Positions 57,057 to 64,000 of a stretch of DNA of 64,000 nucleotides are shown piece after piece. The notes below the pieces were generated by a model that was not told the origin of the DNA, ran no database searches, and saw only the letters and a list, made by a program, of their open reading frames with translations. Position 1 is the stretch's first letter. Every line of letters begins with the position of its first letter. This DNA comes from Bacteroides ilei (GTDB lineage Bacteria > Bacteroidota > Bacteroidia > Bacteroidales > Bacteroidaceae), in assembly GCF_900128495.1 (NCBI RefSeq), contig NZ_LT635801.1, forward strand, positions 3,740,200 through 3,804,199. Direction: 5' to 3'. Position numbers and translations under genes: made by a program.

Positions 57057-60000
57057 TTAAAAAGTTACATTTACACCAAACACAAATGATTTAGCCAAAG
57101 GATAAGTACCGTAATCGATACCAGGAGTCAAGGAAGTACCTTTCATATTGACTTCCGGATTGTATCCACTATATTTTGTGAAAGTAAACGGATTTTGCGT
57201 TGATAAATACATGCGGGCTCTGCTGAGTCCGATATTTTTCAACCATTTTTCCGGTAACGTATACCCTAAGGTTATATTCTTGATACGCAGATACGAACCA
57301 TCTTCTATATGCCAGGTAGATGTCGTTCCATTCATACCTGTTGCACTTCTGTTGGCACGTACTACTTGTCCGCTGCCTGGATTGCTTTCAGATTGCCAAC
57401 GGTCAAGCGCATCAATCTGGCAGTTACCTCCACCTTCCATGTTATTGATATAACGGCGGAATATGTTGGCTATTTCATTACCCTGAACTCCCTGCATGGA
57501 GATGGACAAATCTACATTTTTGTATATCAGTTCTGTAGAATAGCCATAAGTGAAGTCGGGCATATAGTTGCCGGTAATAGTACGGTCATTTTCATTTATT
57601 TCCATATCGCCGTTCATGTCCTTAAAACGGAAGTCTCCAGGCTTGGCTCCGCTTACATGTGCATATTTCCGTTTGCTGATATCCGGATCTTGCGAATTAT
57701 CTATTTCCGACTGGTTCGCAAAAACCCCGTCAGTCACAAGCGTATAATAATTACCGATAGGCTCACCTACTTTAGTGATAAACGTCACGCTTTCCTGTGT
57801 AGTTATCATTTCGTCTACACCACCTAGATCGACTACCTTATTCCGGTTGGCCGAAATGTTGAAGCGGTTGTTCCAAGTGAAATCTCCCCAGGTATTTGTT
57901 GTCGATAATGAGAATTCAATACCTTTATTGTTCACTTTTCCAATATTCATCGGTACGGTACTGAAGCCTGAATATTCTGCTACAGGGACGTCCAGCAACA
58001 TGTCACTTGTGGTACTGGTATATAGATCCAGTTCAAATGTCAGCATATTGAACAGACCGAATTCCAGACCGACATTGAGCATTGCCGTTTTTTCCCATCC
58101 TAAGTCAGGATTTCCGGCTGTAGAAGGATATAAACCATTTGATAAGGAACCTTCCCCTTTGCCGAAAATATAATTGGCTTGTCCTAATAATGCATAATAT
58201 TCATAATTGCCTATATTGAAATTACCGCTGATACCGTAACTTGCCCTTAATTTCAGGGAAGACAGCCAGGATGAGGTCGCTTTCATGAAATCTTCTTCGC
58301 TGATATACCAACCTGCTGATACGGAGGGGAACATACCCCAACGGTTATTTTGTCCGAACCGCGAGGACCCGTCGGCTCGCAACGCTCCTGAGAGCATGTA
58401 TTTTCCTTTGTAGGAATATTGTACGCGTGCCAATGCCGACAGCAATGACCATTCATAAGCCGTAGCATCCCAGTCCGTTACAGATGTGGCTGCATTTACC
58501 GTATGTACCAGATCATTCGGATAACCAGTTCCTGCTATTAATGATGTGTTTACTGACTCTTTTTGGGCAGACCATCCTATTACTGCTGAAACCTGATGAT
58601 CTTCATGGAACGTTTTGTTGTAAGACAACGTGTTTTCCCAAACCCAGTTCAACATATTCTTGTCTCGTTTTGAACCTTCCGGGATTGAAGGAGGTGTAGG
58701 GTTCAATGAATTAGGTAAGGTTGAAGGCCGATAATATGAACGGCTGTAGCTGTTGAAGTCGACTCCAAAGCTTGTTCTGAATTTCAACCCTTCATACAGT
58801 TCATATTCACCGTATACGTTACCCATAAAACGGTAACGTTTCATCTGGTCCTCTTTTTCGTTGGCTAATGCTACTGGATTGATAATCTGCGGTTGGGCAT
58901 ATTGCCAGCGATATTGGTCAAAGTTATAAGTTCCGTTTGCGTTGTAGACAGGCATGATCGGTGACATTGCCAGAGCGGATGCTACAATGGTTTCTTCTTT
59001 AAAACGGTCTTCTGTAGGTACGATATCATATACCGAGTAATTGAATGACAGATTTGTACCGAATGAAAATTTCTTATAGTTAACATCTACTTTGCCACGG
59101 GCGCCCATTTGTTCAAAGTCGGAGCCTATTACGATACCTTCTTCACGACCGTAATTTCCCGAGACGAAATATCTGACAGACTGGTTCCCTCCTGACAATG
59201 ATAAGTTATGGCTATGGGTTAAGGCTGTTCGCATCACTTCGTCTTGCCAGTCCGTATCGGTCAATCCTTTTTGTCCGTTGATATAAGGCATAATTTCCGG
59301 TGGCAGCAGATAAGCTTGATTGGTAATGTCAGGCTTGTTCCCTAATTTGAGGTTACGTTCTTCGTTGGTATCAGTGATACTTCCTTCCAATCCTTTATTT
59401 GCCAATAAATCGAGATAGGCGTTATTATGTGCGTCATAGGAGAGTCGGGCATAGTCGTAGGCATTCAACATGTCTATTTTTTTTGTACGTTGCTGGAAAC
59501 CTACATAACCGTCATATTGGACGGTTGGCTTCATGTCTTTTCCTTCTTTCCCCTTTTTGGTTGTGATGATAACAACACCGTTGGCACCACGTGAGCCATA
59601 GATGGCTGCTGCTGAAGCATCTTTTAATACTTCTATTGATTCGATATCATTCATATTGATAGTGCTCAGAGGAGATACATTTTGCCCTGTACCACTGCCG
59701 GCGTCACTTGACATGGGGAATCCATCTACAACATACAACGGATCGGTACCGGCGGTAATACTTCCGCTGCCACGCACTTTAATTGTAAATCCGCCGCCTG
59801 GAATTCCGTTAGGCTGGGTAACCTGCACGCCTGTCATTTTTCCGACAATAGCCTGGTCTACGCTTGATACGGGGACAGCCAGTTCGCTTGCTTTCATGGA
59901 TGAGATTGCTGTAGTCACATCGCGTTTCCGTTGTACGCCGTAACCCACAACCACTACTTCATCCAGCATTTCCGAATCCTCAGTCAATACCACTTTGGCC

Positions 60001-60530
60001 AGTGTTTTGCTGTTGGCCTTGAACTCCTGCGGCTGATAGCCGATATAAGAAATAGAGATGACGGCATCGGCGGGTACATCGTTCAGGGTATAGTTGCCGT
60101 CTATATCTGTAATTACGCCGTTGGTCGTACCTTTAACCACTACATTTGCTCCGATAACCGGTTCGCCCTTGGCGTTTACAATTACGCCTGTTATATTCTT
60201 TACCGGTTTTTGCTGTGTGTTCTGACTGTCTTTGCGCGAGATGACAATCATCTTGTTCTGTAACTTGAATTCCAGATTTTTAGGAAGGACGGCCTTGAGG
60301 ACTTCCTCAATGGAGGCATCCTTGAACGTATAGGTTACGGTATGGCTGCCGTTGAGGTCGTCGTTGTTGTACATAATGGAAAAACCGGTCTGCTTTTCCA
60401 CTTCTTTCAGCACACTGTTCAAAGGGGTTGCCTTGAACTCTTTGGTTACCGACTGGGCCTGAATTGTCAACCCTCCCATCGCAAACAGCGAAAGGAGTGC
60501 CAGCCTGCGGACTGTCTTTCGATAGTTCAT
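57057..60530 (-). CDS. susC: SusC/RagA-family TonB-dependent transporter with STN domain
   Basis: An 1157-residue outer-membrane transporter. Domains: signal peptide (1-26), STN domain (28-98, EFKATPLNSVLKEVEKQTGF), carboxypeptidase-regulatory-like domain (113-188, GVIVNAKGEPVIGANVVVKGTTNG), TonB-box-like LDEVVVVGYG (189-198), plug (about 200-330, with TPDPLYVVDGFPM-like region and RGSGSITAG), then the 22-strand barrel ending in GVNVTF. The STN domain is the part that contacts FecR anti-sigma factors in signal-transducing transporters, which agrees with the fecR and sigma genes directly upstream. Energised by TonB. Confidence 0.96.
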   Translation of the reverse strand: MNYRKTVRRLALLSLFAMGGLTIQAQSVTKEFKATPLNSVLKEVEKQTGFSIMYNNDDLNGSHTVTYTFKDASIEEVLKAVLPKNLEFKLQNKMIVISRKDSQNTQQKPVKNITGVIVNAKGEPVIGANVVVKGTTNGVITDIDGNYTLNDVPADAVISISYIGYQPQEFKANSKTLAKVVLTEDSEMLDEVVVVGYGVQRKRDVTTAISSMKASELAVPVSSVDQAIVGKMTGVQVTQPNGIPGGGFTIKVRGSGSITAGTDPLYVVDGFPMSSDAGSGTGQNVSPLSTINMNDIESIEVLKDASAAAIYGSRGANGVVIITTKKGKEGKDMKPTVQYDGYVGFQQRTKKIDMLNAYDYARLSYDAHNNAYLDLLANKGLEGSITDTNEERNLKLGNKPDITNQAYLLPPEIMPYINGQKGLTDTDWQDEVMRTALTHSHNLSLSGGNQSVRYFVSGNYGREEGIVIGSDFEQMGARGKVDVNYKKFSFGTNLSFNYSVYDIVPTEDRFKEETIVASALAMSPIMPVYNANGTYNFDQYRWQYAQPQIINPVALANEKEDQMKRYRFMGNVYGEYELYEGLKFRTSFGVDFNSYSRSYYRPSTLPNSLNPTPPSIPEGSKRDKNMLNWVWENTLSYNKTFHEDHQVSAVIGWSAQKESVNTSLIAGTGYPNDLVHTVNAATSVTDWDATAYEWSLLSALARVQYSYKGKYMLSGALRADGSSRFGQNNRWGMFPSVSAGWYISEEDFMKATSSWLSSLKLRASYGISGNFNIGNYEYYALLGQANYIFGKGEGSLSNGLYPSTAGNPDLGWEKTAMLNVGLEFGLFNMLTFELDLYTSTTSDMLLDVPVAEYSGFSTVPMNIGKVNNKGIEFSLSTTNTWGDFTWNNRFNISANRNKVVDLGGVDEMITTQESVTFITKVGEPIGNYYTLVTDGVFANQSEIDNSQDPDISKRKYAHVSGAKPGDFRFKDMNGDMEINENDRTITGNYMPDFTYGYSTELIYKNVDLSISMQGVQGNEIANIFRRYINNMEGGGNCQIDALDRWQSESNPGSGQVVRANRSATGMNGTTSTWHIEDGSYLRIKNITLGYTLPEKWLKNIGLSRARMYLSTQNPFTFTKYSGYNPEVNMKGTSLTPGIDYGTYPLAKSFVFGVNVTF

Positions 60531-60638
60531 ACAATTAGATTTTTAATTACCACAATTAATAAATGCATCAATCGCTAAATTGGGGTAAAAGGTTACAAAG
60601 GAATATCGAGGTCCGTGGGCTATGGAATTACATCCGGT

Positions 60639-61628
60639 TTAGCGGATATAAATGTCCCGGCCGTCAACAGTGATATCTACCCGGATAATCCGGGCCAGCG
60701 CTGCCATCACGTCGTCCACGGTTTCATCGTTGCGTACCGATATGCGCAGGCTTTTGCCTGCCAGTGAATCGGTCTGCAGATGGAAGTCTACGTCATAGTG
60801 CCTTGCCAGTTTGGGCAGCAGTTCGCCTAGCGTGATACGGTCGTATTCTATACGGCCTTCAGTCCAGGCATTATACTGCTCTGTGTTCACGCGGTTCTTG
60901 GTCAGTTGGCCTGATTTCTTTATCATGTGCACCTGTTCTCCGGGATTTACCTCTACTGTCTTTCCGGCATGGCGGAATTCTATTTTTCCTTCGAGCAGGG
61001 TAGCTTGCACATAATCGTCGTCTGCATAGGCCGTGACGTCGAACTTAGTGCCTTTCACTACGATGTCACATGTACCCGTGTTTACCGTAAACTCGCTTCC
61101 GCCCTGGCGGGTAACCTCAAAGTAGGCTTCACCCGTCATCTGCACGCGGCGTTCCTTTTTGTCAAAGTCGGCAGGACAGCGCAATACAGAACCCGAATTG
61201 AGCCATACCAGTGTACCGTCGGCCAGCGTCAGCTTGCTTCTTTCGCCTTTAGGAGCCTCGAAGACAAAATATTTTTCCGTGTCTTGCCTGAAAGTATCTA
61301 TGACCAGCTTGAGCGGGAACACCGCTATGCAAACCAGTGCTACGGCTGCTGCCAGATACCAGAAGCGTGTATGTGCCGGTTTGCGATGTCCTTGGCGGAT
61401 TGTCATCCCGGGGTTTTCCGCCATGCGGGCTTGCAGGTTTTTCCAACCTTGGGCTACCACGTTGTCTTCCTGTCTTTCGGTCAGCCATTCTTGTTCCCAA
61501 CGGCGAAACATGGCCTTATTTTCTTCGTCTCCGTTAATGAATGTATAGAGACGGGCTTCATCGACCTTGCTTATCTTTCCGTCGAAATACAAAAAAGCCA
61601 ACTCACGAAAATCATCTGTCTTTTCCAT
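60639..61628 (-). CDS. fecR: FecR-family anti-sigma factor
   Basis: The 329-residue protein has a cytoplasmic anti-sigma part (about 1-85, ELAFLYFDGKISKVDEARLYTFINGDEENKAMFRRWEQEW), one membrane segment (about 89-110, FWYLAAAVALVCIAVFPLKLVI), a FecR domain (about 120-220, with GERSKLTLADGTLVWLNSGSVLRCP and VKGTKFDVTAY) and a C-terminal STN-like DUF4974 domain (about 255-329). It sits between the sigma gene (61733-62347) and susC, in the usual order. It should hold the sigma factor inactive until SusC reports substrate. Confidence 0.95.
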   Translation of the reverse strand: MEKTDDFRELAFLYFDGKISKVDEARLYTFINGDEENKAMFRRWEQEWLTERQEDNVVAQGWKNLQARMAENPGMTIRQGHRKPAHTRFWYLAAAVALVCIAVFPLKLVIDTFRQDTEKYFVFEAPKGERSKLTLADGTLVWLNSGSVLRCPADFDKKERRVQMTGEAYFEVTRQGGSEFTVNTGTCDIVVKGTKFDVTAYADDDYVQATLLEGKIEFRHAGKTVEVNPGEQVHMIKKSGQLTKNRVNTEQYNAWTEGRIEYDRITLGELLPKLARHYDVDFHLQTDSLAGKSLRISVRNDETVDDVMAALARIIRVDITVDGRDIYIR

Positions 61629-61732
61629 TTCCTCTTACTTATTAGATAAAACAATCCAGCAAATTTTTACCTAACCCCTTTCGGCGAAAAAATTTCGAAA
61701 AGCGGTATTTTTTTATTTTGTAGTATTAATAA

Positions 61733-62347
61733 TCAATGCATTAAGAAATATATTAAAATGGCGAATCTACAGATATCCAACGGATATTTCTCTTTGAAAT
61801 GACGGTCGAAAGCCTCCAGTGCACGTCTGATGTGTTTCTCTACGGCTGTGGTCGAAATGTCCAGACGTTCGGCTATCTCCCTGTTCTTAAGTCCTTGACT
61901 GCGGCTGAGCAGGAAGATTTCACGCGAGCGTGGTGGAAGTTGTTTCAATACTTGCGGTATCTGTGATTCCAATTCCTTGTAGAGCAGCGACATTTCTACA
62001 TCGGGACAGAAGTCCAGGTGATAGAGCCGTTCCTCTCCGTCGAGGTTTTCCAGCCAGTCTACCGAATGGATGTCGACCAGTGCCTGCCGTTTGAGATGGT
62101 TGAGGCAATTGTTCCGTACCATGGTGAACAGCAGAGCGGAGAGTGAAACTGCTTCTAGTGCCTTACGCTTCTCCCACAGGCGGGCAAAAGAATCCTGTAC
62201 CAGGTCTTCAGCTACCGTATAGTTGTCTACAAAACGGGACGCATAGCCTAGCAGACGGCGATAATACCGGCTGAACAAGTAATGAAAAGCCTGTCCGTTA
62301 TCCCGTTTTATTTCTTCAAGAAGTTCTGTTTCGTTTTTAAGGTCCAT
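61733..62347 (-). CDS. ECF (SigI/FecI-like) RNA polymerase sigma factor
   Basis: A 204-residue ECF sigma factor with region 2 (about 23-90, RDNGQAFHYLFSRYYRRLLGYASRFVDNYTVAEDLVQDSFARLWEKR) and region 4 (about 120-180, LPPRSREIFLLSRSQGLKNREIAERLDISTTAVEKHIRRALEAF). ATG 62347 (MDLKNETELL) is chosen because the frame upstream is not sigma-like and the longer reading is a non-conserved 113 codons. It should be controlled by FecR and drive the susC operon. A TATCTTTG box at 62401-62394 (minus strand) is its likely own promoter. Confidence 0.95.
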   Translation of the reverse strand: MDLKNETELLEEIKRDNGQAFHYLFSRYYRRLLGYASRFVDNYTVAEDLVQDSFARLWEKRKALEAVSLSALLFTMVRNNCLNHLKRQALVDIHSVDWLENLDGEERLYHLDFCPDVEMSLLYKELESQIPQVLKQLPPRSREIFLLSRSQGLKNREIAERLDISTTAVEKHIRRALEAFDRHFKEKYPLDICRFAILIYFLMH

Positions 62348-62393
62348 CTGTTCGCGTTTTTTAGACTTTAGGCAGATGAATAAACATCGCAAA

Positions 62394-62401
62394 CAAAGAT
62401 A
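62394..62401 (-). promoter_or_regulatory. -7 box for the ECF sigma gene
   Basis: TATCTTTG on the minus strand, 47 nt upstream of the sigma start; no clear -33. Confidence 0.4.
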
Positions 62402-62483
62402 ACAAATTTTGTCGCAATCCAGTTTAGGTTTATCCGAAAGTTTTGTAGGGGTATAATATGCCGGAAGAACAGGTGTCGTATTG

Positions 62484-62514
62484 TTTGTCTCTGCCGGGTC
62501 TTTTTGTATTTTTG
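62484..62514 (+). promoter_or_regulatory. Promoter of the carbonic anhydrase gene
   Basis: TTTG at 62484-62487, a 19-nt spacer and TATTTTTG at 62507-62514; 27 nt before the ATG at 62542. Close to consensus. Confidence 0.6.
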
Positions 62515-62541
62515 TATGTCGAATTTTAAAACTGCATAAAA

Positions 62542-63093
62542 ATGATAGACGAATTGTTGGAATATAACCGTGCCTTTGTTGACAAGAAAGGATATGAACG
62601 GTATGTGACGAATAAGTATCCGGACAAGAAGATTGCCATTGTGACTTGTATGGATACCCGTCTGGTGGAATTGATTCCTGCAGCATTGGGTATCAGAAAC
62701 GGTGATGTGAAGATGATAAAGAATGCGGGAGGAACCATCACTCATCCTTTTGGCAGTGCAATGCGTAGCCTGTTGGTGGCCATTTATGAACTGGGAGTAG
62801 AAGAGATCATGATTATCGGTCATACGGATTGCGGTGCCCAGCATATGGACAGTAAAGTGATGCTGCAGCACATAAAGGAACATGGTGTGACGGACGAACA
62901 GATTGCCATGATGGAATATTGTAATGTGGATCTGAATTCATGGCTGAGCGGGTTTGATAATGTGGAGCAATCGGTGCGCGGGAGTGTACATCTGGTAAAA
63001 CATCATCCGTTGGTTCCGAAAGATATTATTGTAAGAGGATTTATCATTAATTCGGTTACTGGTGAACTGACCGAGTTTAAAAATATAGAATGA
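62542..63093 (+). CDS. Beta-carbonic anhydrase
   Basis: Hydrates CO2 to bicarbonate. The 183-residue protein has the beta-class zinc ligands: Cys-x-Asp-x-Arg in TCMDTRL (Cys36, Asp38), and His-x-x-Cys in GHTDCGAQ (His93, Cys96). The length is that of the short, subgroup beta enzymes (DUF/CynT-like). It may supply bicarbonate for the CO2-dependent carboxylation of Bacteroides. It has its own close-to-consensus promoter; divergent from the sigma gene. Not in the SusC operon. Confidence 0.94.
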   Translation: MIDELLEYNRAFVDKKGYERYVTNKYPDKKIAIVTCMDTRLVELIPAALGIRNGDVKMIKNAGGTITHPFGSAMRSLLVAIYELGVEEIMIIGHTDCGAQHMDSKVMLQHIKEHGVTDEQIAMMEYCNVDLNSWLSGFDNVEQSVRGSVHLVKHHPLVPKDIIVRGFIINSVTGELTEFKNIE

Positions 63094-63109
63094 TATAGAT
63101 GATAATACA

Positions 63110-63171
63110 ATCAGCCTGCCTGAATGTAGATTTCTTTTTGGGAAGATGTCTACATTCATGACAGACTGAAT
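63110..63171 (+). terminator. Hairpin after the carbonic anhydrase gene
   Basis: GAATGTAGA at 63122-63130 pairs with TCTACATTC at 63149-63157, with outer partial pairing; no clear T-run, so terminator status is uncertain. Confidence 0.4.
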
Positions 63172-63199
63172 TACTAATGGAATGAAAAAGAAGATTCTT

Positions 63200-64000
63200 T
63201 TATTCGCTTCCGCCTCCCAGTGCATTATACAGGTTGATAATGGCCTGGCAATAAGTGAATTGGTCGGATACTACATTCAATTGTGCGTTCAGCAGTGACT
63301 GCCGTGCGGTGAGCAGTTCCAGGTATGTGGCGTTTCCTGTCCGGTAGAGGGCTTCGGAAGTCTGTACCGTACGTTCCAGTTCCTTGCATTGTTTCTGGTG
63401 GCTTTCCAGACTTCTTTGTGTTGATTCCGTTGCGTACAGTGCGTCGTTGACTTCCTGTCCGGCATCCAGCAGGGTTTGTTTGTAGTTGAGCAGAGCAATC
63501 TGTTCTTCGTCCTTGGATACCCGCAGGTTGGAAATCAGTTTTCCACGGTTGAAGATGGGTTGTGTCAGCGAGGCTATGGCCGAAAGTATCCAGTCGCCTG
63601 GATTGGTAACGGCTTGTCCCAGTGAGTTGGTCCATCCGGCACTTCCTGTCAGGGTCAGATTCGGGTAGAAGGCCGAACGTGCCTGATTGGTTGAGTAGTA
63701 GGCGTTGGCCAATGTCATTTCAGCTTGTACGATGTCCGGACGTTTGGACAGCAGACGGACGGGGAGTCCGGTGCTGACCGTTTCGGGAAACTGTTGTTCA
63801 GACAATCTGTTACGTTCCAGAGTCCTGGAAGTCATTCCCAGCAGTGTGCAGAGGGAGTTCTCCGTTTCCCGTTGTTGCCGTAGCAGGTCATTGTGAGTCG
63901 CTTCCAGTTCGTACAGGCTGGCACGGGCTTGTGTCACGGCATTCTCAGTTTCTTCTCCCACTTTCATCCGGGCTTCCATAACCCGTACCTGTTCTTTCCA
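63200..64000 (-). CDS. Efflux outer-membrane factor (OprM/NodT family), 5' part cut
   Basis: The frame is open to the right edge; the 266 codons shown are the C-terminal half of an outer-membrane efflux channel of the RND type (TolC-fold). Typical segments: GEETENAVTQARASLYELEATHNDLLRQQRETENSLCTLLG, the family-characteristic LPVRLLSKRPDIVQAEMTLANAYYSTNQARSAFYPNLTLTGSAGW, then AIASLTQPIFNRGKL, and the coiled-coil/tail LRVSKDEEQIALLNYKQTLLDAGQEVNDAL. It ends AIINLYNALGGGSE. A NodT-type protein works with an RND pump and a periplasmic adaptor, both likely to lie beyond 64000. Confidence 0.93.
   Translation of the reverse strand, partial: WKEQVRVMEARMKVGEETENAVTQARASLYELEATHNDLLRQQRETENSLCTLLGMTSRTLERNRLSEQQFPETVSTGLPVRLLSKRPDIVQAEMTLANAYYSTNQARSAFYPNLTLTGSAGWTNSLGQAVTNPGDWILSAIASLTQPIFNRGKLISNLRVSKDEEQIALLNYKQTLLDAGQEVNDALYATESTQRSLESHQKQCKELERTVQTSEALYRTGNATYLELLTARQSLLNAQLNVVSDQFTYCQAIINLYNALGGGSE

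Noticed and set aside
62348..62686. 113-codon upstream extension of the ECF sigma gene
   Set aside because: Not sigma-like, overlaps the carbonic anhydrase gene and its promoter on the other strand.

Overview
The window is a chromosomal segment from a gut-type Bacteroidales bacterium, most likely Bacteroides or Phocaeicola; I cannot fix the species. The evidence is a SusC/SusD pair with an ECF sigma/FecR switch, a pdxJ-exbB-exbD-tonB cluster, DUF4831, DUF3332, DUF2490 and DUF4465 proteins, many secreted glycosidases, and recurrent Bacteroidetes-type promoters (-7 box TAnnTTTG, sometimes with a TTTG/TTG -33 box about 20 nt upstream) in place of E. coli-like ones.

Layout. 1-4534: a cut PASTA-domain gene, rpmH, efp, a glycosyltransferase, radC, a MIP18-type Fe-S gene and an lpxH-like hydrolase. 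4533-8011 (minus): pta, ackA and a ketodeoxygluconate kinase. 8257-14376: a CidA/LrgB pair, two overlapping GNAT-fold genes, cdaA-folP (minus) and murF. 14458-27775 (plus): seven consecutive secreted carbohydrate-active genes (BNR_4 propeller, GH105-DUF2264 fusion, DUF4861, GH51 with an N-terminal GH43-like half-propeller, GH43, GH2, GH43) with no SusCD or regulator of their own. 27768-36701: nadK, pdxJ, exbB/exbD/tonB, a DJ-1 protein, ispD, recG, rpmE and fba. 36872-38473: an intact IS1182-type transposase. 38609-51187: DUF3332 lipoprotein, a major facilitator, nnr-DUF4831, then hpt-adk-obgE-pgeF-B3/4-M23, two small outer-membrane barrels and a stand-alone AICAR transformylase. 51254-52423: a cobalamin riboswitch in front of a single DUF4465 surface-type lipoprotein. 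52460-62347 (minus): ECF sigma, FecR, SusC (with STN domain), SusD, a periplasmic glycerophosphodiesterase, a GlpT-like transporter and a DUF2490 protein. 62542-64000: a beta-carbonic anhydrase and a cut efflux outer-membrane factor.

How the parts may work together. The 14.4-27.8 kb glycosidases look made for an arabinose/galactose/uronate-rich plant glycan such as arabinogalactan side chains (inference). Uronates from such glycans could enter metabolism through the KDG kinase at 4.5 kb. The 53-62 kb locus looks like a complete path for phospholipid head groups: TonB-dependent import of a glycerophosphodiester, periplasmic cleavage to glycerol-3-phosphate, and inner-membrane uptake, under a trans-envelope sigma/anti-sigma switch. 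This is the best candidate for an under-described system. The riboswitch-DUF4465 unit is a likely B12 capture module.

No tRNA, rRNA, CRISPR array or prophage was seen. All calls are from reading sequence and motifs; no database search was made.
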